Shown: in pieces, positions 1 through 5,935 of the stretch | How the letters are laid out: each line of letters begins with the position of its first letter | Position numbering within the stretch: position 1 is the first letter of the stretch | Assembly: GCA_938003715.1 (NCBI GenBank) | Contig: CALKYK010000362.1 | Span: forward strand, 1-5,935 | Source: an uncultured Gammaproteobacteria bacterium | Lineage (GTDB): Bacteria > Pseudomonadota > Gammaproteobacteria > Steroidobacterales > Woeseiaceae | DNA: 5,935 nucleotides | Direction: 5' to 3' | Position numbers and translations under genes: made by a program | The notes under the pieces: generated by a model | Seen by the model: the letters and a program-made list of their open reading frames with translations, nothing else | Told to the model about the DNA's origin: nothing | Database searches by the model: none

Positions 1-319
1 GGATGTCGGCGAATACTTCGCGCTGGACTCCGTCAACCTTAAGATCGACGGCAAGGAAGTCGCCAACTATCTCTACACCAAGCGCGAGGTCGATGCGCTG
101 ATGCGCGGCGGCGTGCACCGCGTGCACATGGAAAACCTGAAGGTCGGCGAGCACGAACTGGTCGCCGTATTCACCGGCCAGGGCCCGCACGTACGCGACT
201 ACCGGCGCGGCGCCACGATCAGCCTGGAAAAAGGCATCGGCGCCAAGTACGTCGAGCTCAAGATATCGGATCGTGTGAAAAAGCAGCAGCCGGATTTCGT
301 CATCAAGGAATGGGAGTGA
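1..319 (+). CDS. Conserved hypothetical protein, beta-rich C-terminal part (5' end outside window)
   Basis: The frame is open from base 2 and ends at TGA 317-319, giving 105 visible residues. An ATG lies at base 101, but the 33 codons before it also read as good protein (DSVNLKIDGKEVANYLYT), so I take that ATG as internal Met and place the true start upstream of the window. The visible part alternates short hydrophobic beta-type strands with turns: VNLKIDGKEV at visible residues 11-20, then VGEHELVAVFTG at 48-59, a Gly/Arg-rich loop (GPHVRDYRRG, 61-70), and a closing strand around KYVELKISD, followed by a charged tail ending in EWE. The IDGK...GEHEL spacing loosely recalls PEGA or Ig-like sandwich domains, but I cannot assign a family. 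No cysteines are visible. Whether it is exported cannot be seen, because its N-terminus is missing. It is separated from the next gene by 3 nt and its last codons carry that gene's ribosome binding site, so the two are probably co-translated. Confidence 0.85.
   Translation, partial: DVGEYFALDSVNLKIDGKEVANYLYTKREVDALMRGGVHRVHMENLKVGEHELVAVFTGQGPHVRDYRRGATISLEKGIGAKYVELKISDRVKKQQPDFVIKEWE
312..316 (+). promoter_or_regulatory. Ribosome binding site (GGGAG) for the TTG-started TPR gene
   Basis: GGGAG lies 6 nt before TTG 323-325, within the last codons of the upstream gene. The spacing is good for a Shine-Dalgarno site. It supports the unusual TTG start, since no ATG or GTG in this frame could replace it without losing the signal peptide. 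Confidence 0.6.
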
Positions 320-322
320 CCG

Positions 323-2203
323 TTGCTGGCGGCTCGCCCGAAACTCCGAGCGCTGATACTGACCCTGGCGGCATTGCTGCCGGCAGCGTTGTCGCAGGCG
401 GCCGGCAAGGCTGATCCGACCGTCGTTCGGGACGCGCACTACGGCGAAGTCCTGTTCTACTTCTACCAGGAAGAGTATTTTCCGGCGATCGTCCGGCTGC
501 TCGCTGCGCAGAAGCAGTCGCAGCTCGAGAATCACATGGACGAATCGGAGCTGCTGCTGGGTGGCCTGTACCTGTCCTACGGGCACCACATGCGCGCCGC
601 GGAGATATTCGAGCGGCTGCTCGCCGACAACGTCGAACCGGAAATCCGCGACCGTACCTGGTTTTTCCTTGCCAAGATCTGGCAGCAGCGCGGCTACCTG
701 GCCGAAGCGCAGCGCGCACTGGCTAACATACAGAACGAGCTCCCCGAGCCGCTGGAAGCCGAGCGCCAGATGCTTGCCGCGCAGTTGCTGATCGATGCAG
801 AGGAGCACGACCGCGCCATCGCGCTGCTGGACGACTGGCGGTTCGACGACGCGTGGGCAAACTACGCGAAGTTCAATCTCGGCGTAGCGCTGGTGCGCAC
901 CAATCGCGTCGACGAGGCGGCGCGCCTGCTCGACGACCTGGGAGAGCTCGAGCCGCAGAACGAGGAGCTCGCCTCGCTGCGCGACAAGGCCAACCTCGCG
1001 CTCGGCTATGCCTACCTGCAGGACAAGCAGCCGAAAGCCGCGAAGCCCGCGCTGCAGCGCGTGCGGCTCGACGGTCCGTTTTCCACCAAGGCGCTGCTCG
1101 GGGTCGGCTGGGCGGATGCCGAGACCGAGGACTACGGTCGCGCGCTGGCGCCGTGGATGGAACTCAAGGATCGCAACCTGCTGGACCCTGCCGTCCAGGA
1201 ATCGATGCTCGCCATTCCCTACGCGATGGCAAAGCTCGACGCGATTGCGCAGGCCGCCGATCACTACCTGAACGCGGTCGAGGCATTCTACGAAGAAACG
1301 ACGCGCATCGATGCCGCGATCGCACGCATCGAATCCGGCGCGCTGCTCGACGAATTTCTCGAAACCGATGCGCAATCGACGACCGGCTGGTACTGGAAGC
1401 TCGAACAGCTGCCGGAAGGCCCGGAAACGCGCTACCTGTACCACCTGCTGGCGACACACCGTTTCCAGGAAGGGCTGAAGAACTACCGCGACCTGCACTA
1501 CCTGTGGCGCAACCTCGACCAGTGGCAGCAAAGCGTAAACGTTTTCCGCAGCATGCTGGATACGCGCCAACTCGCCTACAACGAGCGGTTGCCGCGCATT
1601 CGCGCCAGCCTGTCCCAGGCCGATATCGACGCGATGGTGGCACGCAAGCTGGAGTTCGATGCGCGCCTGAACAGCATCGAACAGGATAGCGACTCACTGG
1701 CGCTCGCCACGGAGCACGAATTCGACCTGTGGGGCGAGATCACCGCCATCGAGCGAAACCCTGCGCTGGGCGCAGCGATCCCGGAGGCGGCGGAGGTGCG
1801 GGACAAGGTCAGGCTCCTGAAGGGCGTGCTGCAGTGGAACCTCGACCGGGAATTCAAGGACCGCCTGTGGCGCATCCGTCGCAACCTGCGCCAGACCGGC
1901 GAAGCGCTGGTCGAGACGCAGCGGGCGCGTCGGCACATCGACGAAGTCATGCGCACCGAGCCGGAGCTGTTTGCCGATTTCGATTCGCGCGTAGCCTCGC
2001 TCAGTCCGCAGATCGATGCGCTGAAGGCACGCGTCGAGGACGCGATGGGCCGGCAGCGTGCGTTCATGATGGGCGTTGCGGCCGACGAGATGCGTGCGCA
2101 GCGCCAGCGCATCGAGACCTACACGATCCAGGCGCGCTTCGCGCTGGCCGCCATTTATGATCTCGCCGCGAGCCAGTCGCTGGTCGGGGACGCGGCGCAA
2201 TGA
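323..2203 (+). CDS. Exported TPR protein with C-terminal helical/coiled-coil region
   Basis: This 626-residue protein begins at TTG. The upstream gene's stop (317-319) is in the same frame and the next in-frame ATG is only at codon 72, so TTG 323 is the start that preserves the signal peptide. That peptide has K7/R9, a hydrophobic run at about 10-23 and probable cleavage after SQA (24-26). Residues about 37-320 form roughly eight helical-hairpin repeats of TPR type, for example ESELLLGGLYLSYG...AAEIFERLL, FNLGVALVRTNRVDEAARLL, and ANLALGYAYLQDKQPKAAKPAL near 225. A Trp/Tyr-rich stretch around 355-400 (GWYWKLEQLP) follows, then long charged helices from about 430 to 617, with RLLKGVLQWNLDREFKDRLWRIR near 496-518 the most distinctive. 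The protein has no cysteine. The role is probably a periplasmic protein-binding scaffold; no enzymatic motif is visible. Its stop overlaps the next start (ATGA), which implies coupling. The TPR call is fairly sure, but the specific function is unknown. Confidence 0.9.
   Translation: MLAARPKLRALILTLAALLPAALSQAAGKADPTVVRDAHYGEVLFYFYQEEYFPAIVRLLAAQKQSQLENHMDESELLLGGLYLSYGHHMRAAEIFERLLADNVEPEIRDRTWFFLAKIWQQRGYLAEAQRALANIQNELPEPLEAERQMLAAQLLIDAEEHDRAIALLDDWRFDDAWANYAKFNLGVALVRTNRVDEAARLLDDLGELEPQNEELASLRDKANLALGYAYLQDKQPKAAKPALQRVRLDGPFSTKALLGVGWADAETEDYGRALAPWMELKDRNLLDPAVQESMLAIPYAMAKLDAIAQAADHYLNAVEAFYEETTRIDAAIARIESGALLDEFLETDAQSTTGWYWKLEQLPEGPETRYLYHLLATHRFQEGLKNYRDLHYLWRNLDQWQQSVNVFRSMLDTRQLAYNERLPRIRASLSQADIDAMVARKLEFDARLNSIEQDSDSLALATEHEFDLWGEITAIERNPALGAAIPEAAEVRDKVRLLKGVLQWNLDREFKDRLWRIRRNLRQTGEALVETQRARRHIDEVMRTEPELFADFDSRVASLSPQIDALKARVEDAMGRQRAFMMGVAADEMRAQRQRIETYTIQARFALAAIYDLAASQSLVGDAAQ
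2186..2190 (+). promoter_or_regulatory. Putative ribosome binding site (GGGGA) for the 939-residue TPR gene
   Basis: GGGGA lies 9 nt before ATG 2200, inside the end of the preceding gene. With the ATGA stop/start overlap at 2200-2203 it fits translation by re-initiation as well as direct ribosome entry. The match to the anti-Shine-Dalgarno sequence is modest. Confidence 0.4.
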
Positions 2204-5019
2204 GCGCCGGCAAGCTCACACTGCTCGTCGCTGCTGCGCTGCTGTGCGCCGCGGGCGACGCATACGCGGACAAGATCAAGAAAAGGGACACGATCGAGAG
2301 CCTGGAAAATCGCCGCGTCGAGGTGCGCCCGGGCAACGTGATCGTCGACAGCACCGACAAGGCGCGCGAAAACTACCGCGCGTTCCTCGATCTCGTTTCC
2401 GACGACCCGTTCCTGCGCGCCGAAGCAATGCGCCGCCTGGCCGACCTCGAGCTGGAGGCGACCGAGGCGGAACAGCTGGCCGAGAACGCCAGCAACCTGA
2501 ACCTCGACACGTTCGACAGCGCCGTCGACCTGTTCCACGAGCTGCTCGAATCCTATCCCGACTACCGTCGCAACGACTCGGTGCTGTACCAGCTCGCGCG
2601 CGCTTACGAGACTGCACAGAAAATGGACGACGCCCTGCGCGTGCTGGACGAACTCGTCGCTAGCTACCCGGACACCACGCTGATCGACGAAGTGCAGTTT
2701 CGCCGCGGCGAGATGCTGTTCCTGAACAAGCGCTACAACGAGGCGGAAGAGGCCTACGCGCGGGTCGTCGAGTACGGCGAGGCATCGCGTTTTTACGAGC
2801 AGTCGCTGTATAAGCGCGGCTGGGCACAGTTCAAGCTCGCGTGGCACGAGGACAGCCTGGCGCCGTTCTTCGAGCTGCTCGATCGCAAGATTGCCGGCAT
2901 CGAACTCGACGACGGCGAAGAGCGCCTGCAAAACCTGTCGCGCGCCGAACGCGAGCTCGTCGAGGACACGTTTCGCGTGTTGTCCATCAGCTTTTCCTAC
3001 ATGGAAGGCGCCGACAGCATCAGCACGTTCTTCGACGACAACGGTTACCCGCACTACAGCTACGTCATCTTCATGAACCTGGGTGACCTGTACCTCGAGA
3101 AGGAGCGCTACGTCGACGCCGCGGAGACCTACGAGGCATTCGTCGAAAAGGACCCCTATCACCCGAAGTCGCCGATCCTGCAGGTCGAAGTCATCGAGGC
3201 GTACAAGGAAGGCGGTTTCCCGACCCTGGTGCTCGAGGGCAAGAAGGGCTTCGTCGAGCGCTACGGCATGGACAGTCCGTTCTGGCAGCGCAATCCGCGC
3301 GCGGAGAATTCCGCGGTCGAGGCGCACCTGAAGGACAACCTGAACGACCTGGCGCAGTACTACCACGCCGAGGCGCAGAAGAACGGCAGTCGCGCCGACT
3401 ACCAGCAGGCCGCGACCTGGTATCGCAAGTACCTCGACTACTTCCCGGGCGAGCCCGACAGCGCGAACACGAATTTCCTGCTGGCGGAGATACTGTTCGA
3501 AAGCGAACAGTTTGCCGAGGCCACCGACGAGTACGAGCGCACCGCATACGAATACCCGCTGCACGAACACTCCGCCGAGGCCGCCTACGCGGCGATCCTC
3601 TCGTATCGCCGCCACGAGGAGAGCCTTGCCGGCGTCGAGCAGGACGTCTGGCACCAGCGCTATCTCGACAGCGGTCTGCGCTTCGGCGACACGTTCCCGG
3701 AGCACCCGGAATCGGGCGCGGTGCTGACGACGATCGCCGAGGACCTGTTCGAGCAGGGCCAGTTCGATCTCGCCATCGGCGTCGCGCAAACCGTGGTGGC
3801 AAAGACGCCGCCCGTCGATGCCTCGCTCGCGCGCACGTCCTGGACCGTGATCGCGCACTCGCACTTCGACCTCGCCCGCTTCGATCTCGCCGAGCAGTCC
3901 TACTACGCGCTGCAGCCGTTCACGCCGCCGGACGACGCCGCTGCGCAGAAAGAGATCCGCGAACGCATTGCTTCGTCGATTTACAAGCAGGGTGAGCTGG
4001 CGCGCGACGGTGGCGATCTCGAAACGGCTGTTGCGCACTTCACGCGTCTCGGTAGCGCGGTGCCGGATTCGGAAATTCGCGCGACCGCGGAATACGACGC
4101 CGCCGCGGCGCTGATCAACCTGCAGGCCTGGGACCGCGCATCGACGGTGCTGGAAGCGTTTCGCCGCGACTATCCCGACAGCGAGTTCGCCGACGACGTC
4201 ACGCAGAAACTCGCAGTCACCTACCTGGAGGCTGGCCGCGGCGCAGAGGCGGCCGGCGAGTTCGTGCGCATCGCGAACGATCCCGACAGCGGCGACGACG
4301 TGCGCCGCGAGGCCCTGTGGAAGGCGTCCGAGCTGTACAAGGACAGCGGCGAGATCGCGGCGGAGCGCGACGTGCTGCAATCGATCGTCGCGCGCTATCC
4401 GTACCCGATCGCGGAATCGATCGAGGCGCGCTACCGGCTTCTGAACATTGCCGAGGCGAACAACAACCGCGCGGAACGCACGCAGATCCTGCGCGACCTG
4501 GTCGAGGTCGATGCAAACGCCGGCGCCGACCGCACCGACCGCACCCGCTACCTGGCGGCGAAAGCGTCGCTGGAACTCGCCGAACCGGTGCGCGAGAACT
4601 TCATGGTCATGAAGATCACGCAGCCGCTCGCCGACAGCATGGCGCTGAAGAAGGAGCTGATGGAAGACGTGCTGCGCGTTTACGGTGACGCTGCCGCCTA
4701 CGGGGTCGCCGAGGTGACGACCGCAGCAACCTACCGTCTCGGCGAGGTGTACCAGCAGTTCAGCCGAGACCTGATGGATTCCGAGCGGCCGCAGAACCTC
4801 GACGCGATGGCGCTGGAACAGTACGACCTGTTGCTCGAGGAACAGACGTTTCCTTTCGAGGAGAAGGCGATCGAGCTCTACCAGGCAAATACCGCGCGAG
4901 CCGCGGAGGGCGTCTGGGACGAGTGGGTCGAGAAGAGTTTTGCCGCGCTGGCGGGCCTGATGCCGGCGCGCTACGCGAAGATGGAGCGCAGCGAAGATGT
5001 CGTTACCGCGATGTTCTGA
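2200..5019 (+). CDS. Large exported multi-TPR protein
   Basis: This 939-residue protein starts at ATG 2200, overlapping the previous stop by 4 nt. The signal peptide has K5, a hydrophobic core at 6-18 and an AYA|D cleavage motif (21-23). C16 is preceded by LL, so it is not a lipobox. Helical repeats fill most of the chain. BamD/YbgF-like TPRs lie at about 103-231 (each ending near SYPD, with LYQLARAYETAQKMDDALRV from about 129), then one at about 290-326 (MNLGDLYLEKERYVDAAETY), a pair at about 400-470, and a long run at about 503-772 with further YPDS-type ends. Residues about 790-939 differ: they contain TYRLGEVYQQF (844-854), an acidic QYDLLLEEQTFPFEEKAIEL segment and a Trp-containing tail. 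The mature chain has no cysteine. The likely role is a periplasmic scaffold binding envelope partners, perhaps the lipoprotein encoded next, whose start lies inside this gene's last codons. TPR proteins of this sort are common, so a precise orthologue cannot be named. Confidence 0.92.
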   Translation: MSAGKLTLLVAAALLCAAGDAYADKIKKRDTIESLENRRVEVRPGNVIVDSTDKARENYRAFLDLVSDDPFLRAEAMRRLADLELEATEAEQLAENASNLNLDTFDSAVDLFHELLESYPDYRRNDSVLYQLARAYETAQKMDDALRVLDELVASYPDTTLIDEVQFRRGEMLFLNKRYNEAEEAYARVVEYGEASRFYEQSLYKRGWAQFKLAWHEDSLAPFFELLDRKIAGIELDDGEERLQNLSRAERELVEDTFRVLSISFSYMEGADSISTFFDDNGYPHYSYVIFMNLGDLYLEKERYVDAAETYEAFVEKDPYHPKSPILQVEVIEAYKEGGFPTLVLEGKKGFVERYGMDSPFWQRNPRAENSAVEAHLKDNLNDLAQYYHAEAQKNGSRADYQQAATWYRKYLDYFPGEPDSANTNFLLAEILFESEQFAEATDEYERTAYEYPLHEHSAEAAYAAILSYRRHEESLAGVEQDVWHQRYLDSGLRFGDTFPEHPESGAVLTTIAEDLFEQGQFDLAIGVAQTVVAKTPPVDASLARTSWTVIAHSHFDLARFDLAEQSYYALQPFTPPDDAAAQKEIRERIASSIYKQGELARDGGDLETAVAHFTRLGSAVPDSEIRATAEYDAAAALINLQAWDRASTVLEAFRRDYPDSEFADDVTQKLAVTYLEAGRGAEAAGEFVRIANDPDSGDDVRREALWKASELYKDSGEIAAERDVLQSIVARYPYPIAESIEARYRLLNIAEANNNRAERTQILRDLVEVDANAGADRTDRTRYLAAKASLELAEPVRENFMVMKITQPLADSMALKKELMEDVLRVYGDAAAYGVAEVTTAATYRLGEVYQQFSRDLMDSERPQNLDAMALEQYDLLLEEQTFPFEEKAIELYQANTARAAEGVWDEWVEKSFAALAGLMPARYAKMERSEDVVTAMF
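3492..3511 (+). repeat. Perfect 8-bp inverted repeat with AAAG loop, inside the TPR gene
   Basis: Arms ACTGTTCG (3492-3499) and CGAACAGT (3504-3511) are perfectly complementary around a 4-nt loop. It sits within codons of a TPR helix and is followed by only three or four T-rich bases, so it is not a convincing terminator. It may be chance. Confidence 0.5.
4528..4545 (+). repeat. 9-bp tandem duplication (GACCGCACC twice)
   Basis: Two identical 9-bp units, at 4528-4536 and 4537-4545, encode DRT-DRT in the linker between the last TPRs and the C-terminal module of the large TPR protein. The reading frame is kept. It is probably a small slippage duplication in a tolerant linker. Confidence 0.6.
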
Positions 5020-5659
5020 TCCGCGTGGCGCCCGCCGTCACGCGCGATTCGCGACGCTGGTCCTTGCGGGCCTGCTCGTCGCCGGCTGCGCATCGGGTCC
5101 GACGACACCCCGGTCGGTGAGCGGCAGTGCGGACGGAATCGACCCGCGGCTGGCAGACGTGCCGACGCGTGCGCTGACGCTCTACGAGCAGGCGGCCTCG
5201 GCGATGGCGGCGGGCGACAGCATCGACGCAGAGCTGCGTTTCCAGGAATTCCTGCTGCACTACCCGCAGTACCCCGGCGCGCACGTCAACCTGGCGATCA
5301 TCTTCGCCGATCGCGGCGACGACGCGGCGGCACGCGCCAGCCTCGGCGATGCGCTGGCGCTGAATCCGCAGCATGCGCAGGCCCTGAACCAGCTCGGCAT
5401 GCTGGAGCGCCGCGGCGGCGACTTCCTCGCCGCAGAGGCGGCCTACCAGCAGGCGGTCGCGGCCGATCCTGAGTACGCGCTGGCGCACTACAACCTCGGC
5501 GTGCTGTACGACCTTTACCTGCAGCGCCTCGATGCGGCGCTGCAACACTACGAGGCCTACCAGGGGCTCGTCGGCGATGACGAGCAGGTGGCGAAGTGGA
5601 TTGCGGACCTGACGCGGCGCCTGAATGCCGCACAAAGAACCGCAAATGTGACGGAGTAA
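4997..5659 (+). CDS. TPR-repeat outer-membrane lipoprotein
   Basis: This 220-residue protein starts at ATG 4997, 23 nt inside the preceding gene and in a different frame. No other in-frame ATG or GTG precedes the signal sequence. The N-terminus is Arg-rich (R5, R10, R13, R14, R17), followed by a hydrophobic stretch and a lipobox LVAGC with Cys31 as the lipid-bearing residue. Position +2 is Ala, not Asp, so sorting to the outer membrane is expected in a gammaproteobacterium. A Ser/Thr/Gly/Pro linker follows, then four consecutive 34-residue TPRs at about 60-93, 94-127, 128-161 and 162-195. Canonical positions are clear in the third (LNQLGMLERRGGDFLAAEAA) and in HYNLGVLYDLYLQ of the fourth. The C-terminal helix carries KWIADLTRRLN. 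It resembles PilF-type TPR lipoproteins in design, but no pilus genes are nearby. It probably anchors or docks the periplasmic TPR proteins at the outer membrane. Confidence 0.93.
   Translation: MSLPRCSDPRGARRHARFATLVLAGLLVAGCASGPTTPRSVSGSADGIDPRLADVPTRALTLYEQAASAMAAGDSIDAELRFQEFLLHYPQYPGAHVNLAIIFADRGDDAAARASLGDALALNPQHAQALNQLGMLERRGGDFLAAEAAYQQAVAADPEYALAHYNLGVLYDLYLQRLDAALQHYEAYQGLVGDDEQVAKWIADLTRRLNAAQRTANVTE
5653..5656 (+). promoter_or_regulatory. Ribosome binding site (GGAG) for the last gene
   Basis: GGAG lies 8 nt before ATG 5665 and overlaps the last sense codons of the TPR lipoprotein gene. It supports the start of the partial gene that follows. Confidence 0.55.
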
Positions 5660-5664
5660 CGAGT

Positions 5665-5935
5665 ATGACGCCGAAAGTCGCGCGACACTGCCTGTTCCTG
5701 GCCCTGGCGGCAACCGCCGCGGCGGCCCAGGAACCCGCCGGCGCGGACGCGGAAGCGGCTCGCGCGGCGGAGATCGAGGCGCTCGAGCCCGCCGTGAACA
5801 CCGCCGAGGCGGCCGTTCCGGCCGACGAGCGCGACGAGGCGGAGCCGGCTGTGCCGAGTGCGGTACTCGCACAGGACATCCGGCGCCGCGCCACCGGGAG
5901 CGGTGTGATGGACGAGCTGGATCTCGGCAGGACCG
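5665..5935 (+). CDS. Exported protein with Ala/Glu-rich N-terminal segment (3' end outside window)
   Basis: The frame starts at ATG 5665, 5 nt after the lipoprotein stop and with a GGAG site upstream. It stays open to the window end, giving 90 complete codons. The signal peptide is MTPKVARHCLFLALAATAAAA, with K4/R7, a hydrophobic core at 9-21 and probable cleavage AAA|Q at 21/22. C9 lacks a lipobox context. Residues about 23-66 are low-complexity Ala/Glu/Asp/Pro, typical of a flexible periplasmic segment. From about residue 67 the sequence becomes more ordered (SAVLAQDIRRRATGSG, then VMDELDLGRT at the cut edge). That edge motif looks like the beginning of a folded domain. I have a weak recollection of a similar conserved motif in hypothetical proteins beside TPR/ExbBD clusters, but I cannot confirm it. 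The gene sits in the same operon as the TPR genes and its product is expected in the periplasm. The function is unknown. Confidence 0.8.
   Translation, partial: MTPKVARHCLFLALAATAAAAQEPAGADAEAARAAEIEALEPAVNTAEAAVPADERDEAEPAVPSAVLAQDIRRRATGSGVMDELDLGRT
5694..5734 (+). repeat. GC-rich hairpin within signal-peptide codons of the last gene
   Basis: GTTCCTGGCC (5694-5703) can pair with GGCCCAGGAAC (5724-5734), leaving one bulged C. Inside it, GGCGG (5706-5710) pairs with CCGCC (5714-5718) around a CAA loop. It lies 29 nt after the start codon and has no following T-run, so it is not a standard terminator. Ala-rich coding (GCG/GCC runs) could create it by chance. Confidence 0.5.

Noticed and set aside
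101..319. ATG 101 as the true start of the first gene
   Set aside because: The in-frame codons 2-100 read as continuous, well-ordered protein with the same codon bias, so the gene begins upstream of the window.
853..1689. A 278-codon + strand frame inside the first TPR gene
   Set aside because: The translation is Arg/Gly/Ala-rich as expected for an out-of-frame reading of GC-rich DNA, with no domain. The overlapping frame encodes clear TPR helices.
2239..2250. Possible lipobox around C16 of the 939-residue protein
   Set aside because: The residue before the Cys is Leu, not Gly/Ala/Ser, and a good signal peptidase I site (AYA before Asp24) follows.
3493..3510. Possible LexA/SOS box (CTGT...ACAG)
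   Set aside because: The spacer is 10 nt instead of the 8 nt of the gammaproteobacterial LexA box, and it lies deep inside a coding region with no gene start nearby.
2155..4380. A 741-codon open frame on the minus strand opposite the large TPR gene
   Set aside because: It is codon-aligned antisense to a convincing gene. In that phase its stops would need TTA, CTA or TCA sense codons, which this GC-rich genome avoids. The translation is Val/Arg/Leu-rich without a recognisable domain or signal.
5694..5740. Rho-independent terminator
   Set aside because: The hairpin has no T-run after it and lies inside the open frame of the last gene.
5003..5894. Two long minus-strand open frames (5003-5872 and 5298-5894)
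   Set aside because: They are Arg/Ala/Pro-rich shadow translations opposite the TPR lipoprotein and the last gene, both of which have signal peptides and ribosome sites on the + strand.

Overview
The window is GC-rich (about two thirds G+C by eye) and almost fully coding, with five genes packed head to tail on the + strand. Codon use (G/C in third positions, almost no TTA, CTA or TCA), envelope-protein signals and the TPR families suggest a high-GC proteobacterium. A gammaproteobacterium of the Xanthomonadales/Chromatiales/Woeseiales kind is my best guess, but no marker gene here settles it.

Layout: (1) bases 1-319 hold the 3' end of a conserved-looking beta-rich protein of unknown function. 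(2) 323-2203 is a 626-residue exported TPR and helical-rod protein that starts at TTG. (3) 2200-5019 is a 939-residue exported protein with TPR-like repeats over most of its length and a distinct C-terminal module. (4) 4997-5659 is a 220-residue lipoprotein with four TPRs. (5) 5665 to the window end is the 5' part of an exported protein with an Ala/Glu-rich segment after its signal peptide. Junctions are 3 nt, a 4-nt ATGA overlap, a 23-nt overlap and 5 nt, so this is very probably one operon with translational coupling. No promoter, terminator, RNA gene, mobile element or CRISPR array is visible. The largest non-coding gap is 5 nt.

How the genes may work together: at least four consecutive products carry export signals, and the three complete ones are helical-repeat scaffolds. 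Apart from the lipid-bearing Cys of the lipoprotein, the visible mature sequences contain no cysteine. The picture is a periplasmic or outer-membrane protein-protein scaffold. From general knowledge, TPR-lipoprotein operons of this type in proteobacteria often lie next to ExbB/ExbD/TonB-like (AgmX/Agl-Glt-like) proton-channel genes. Such genes may lie just beyond this window, but none is visible, so the energy-coupled-machine idea is inference.
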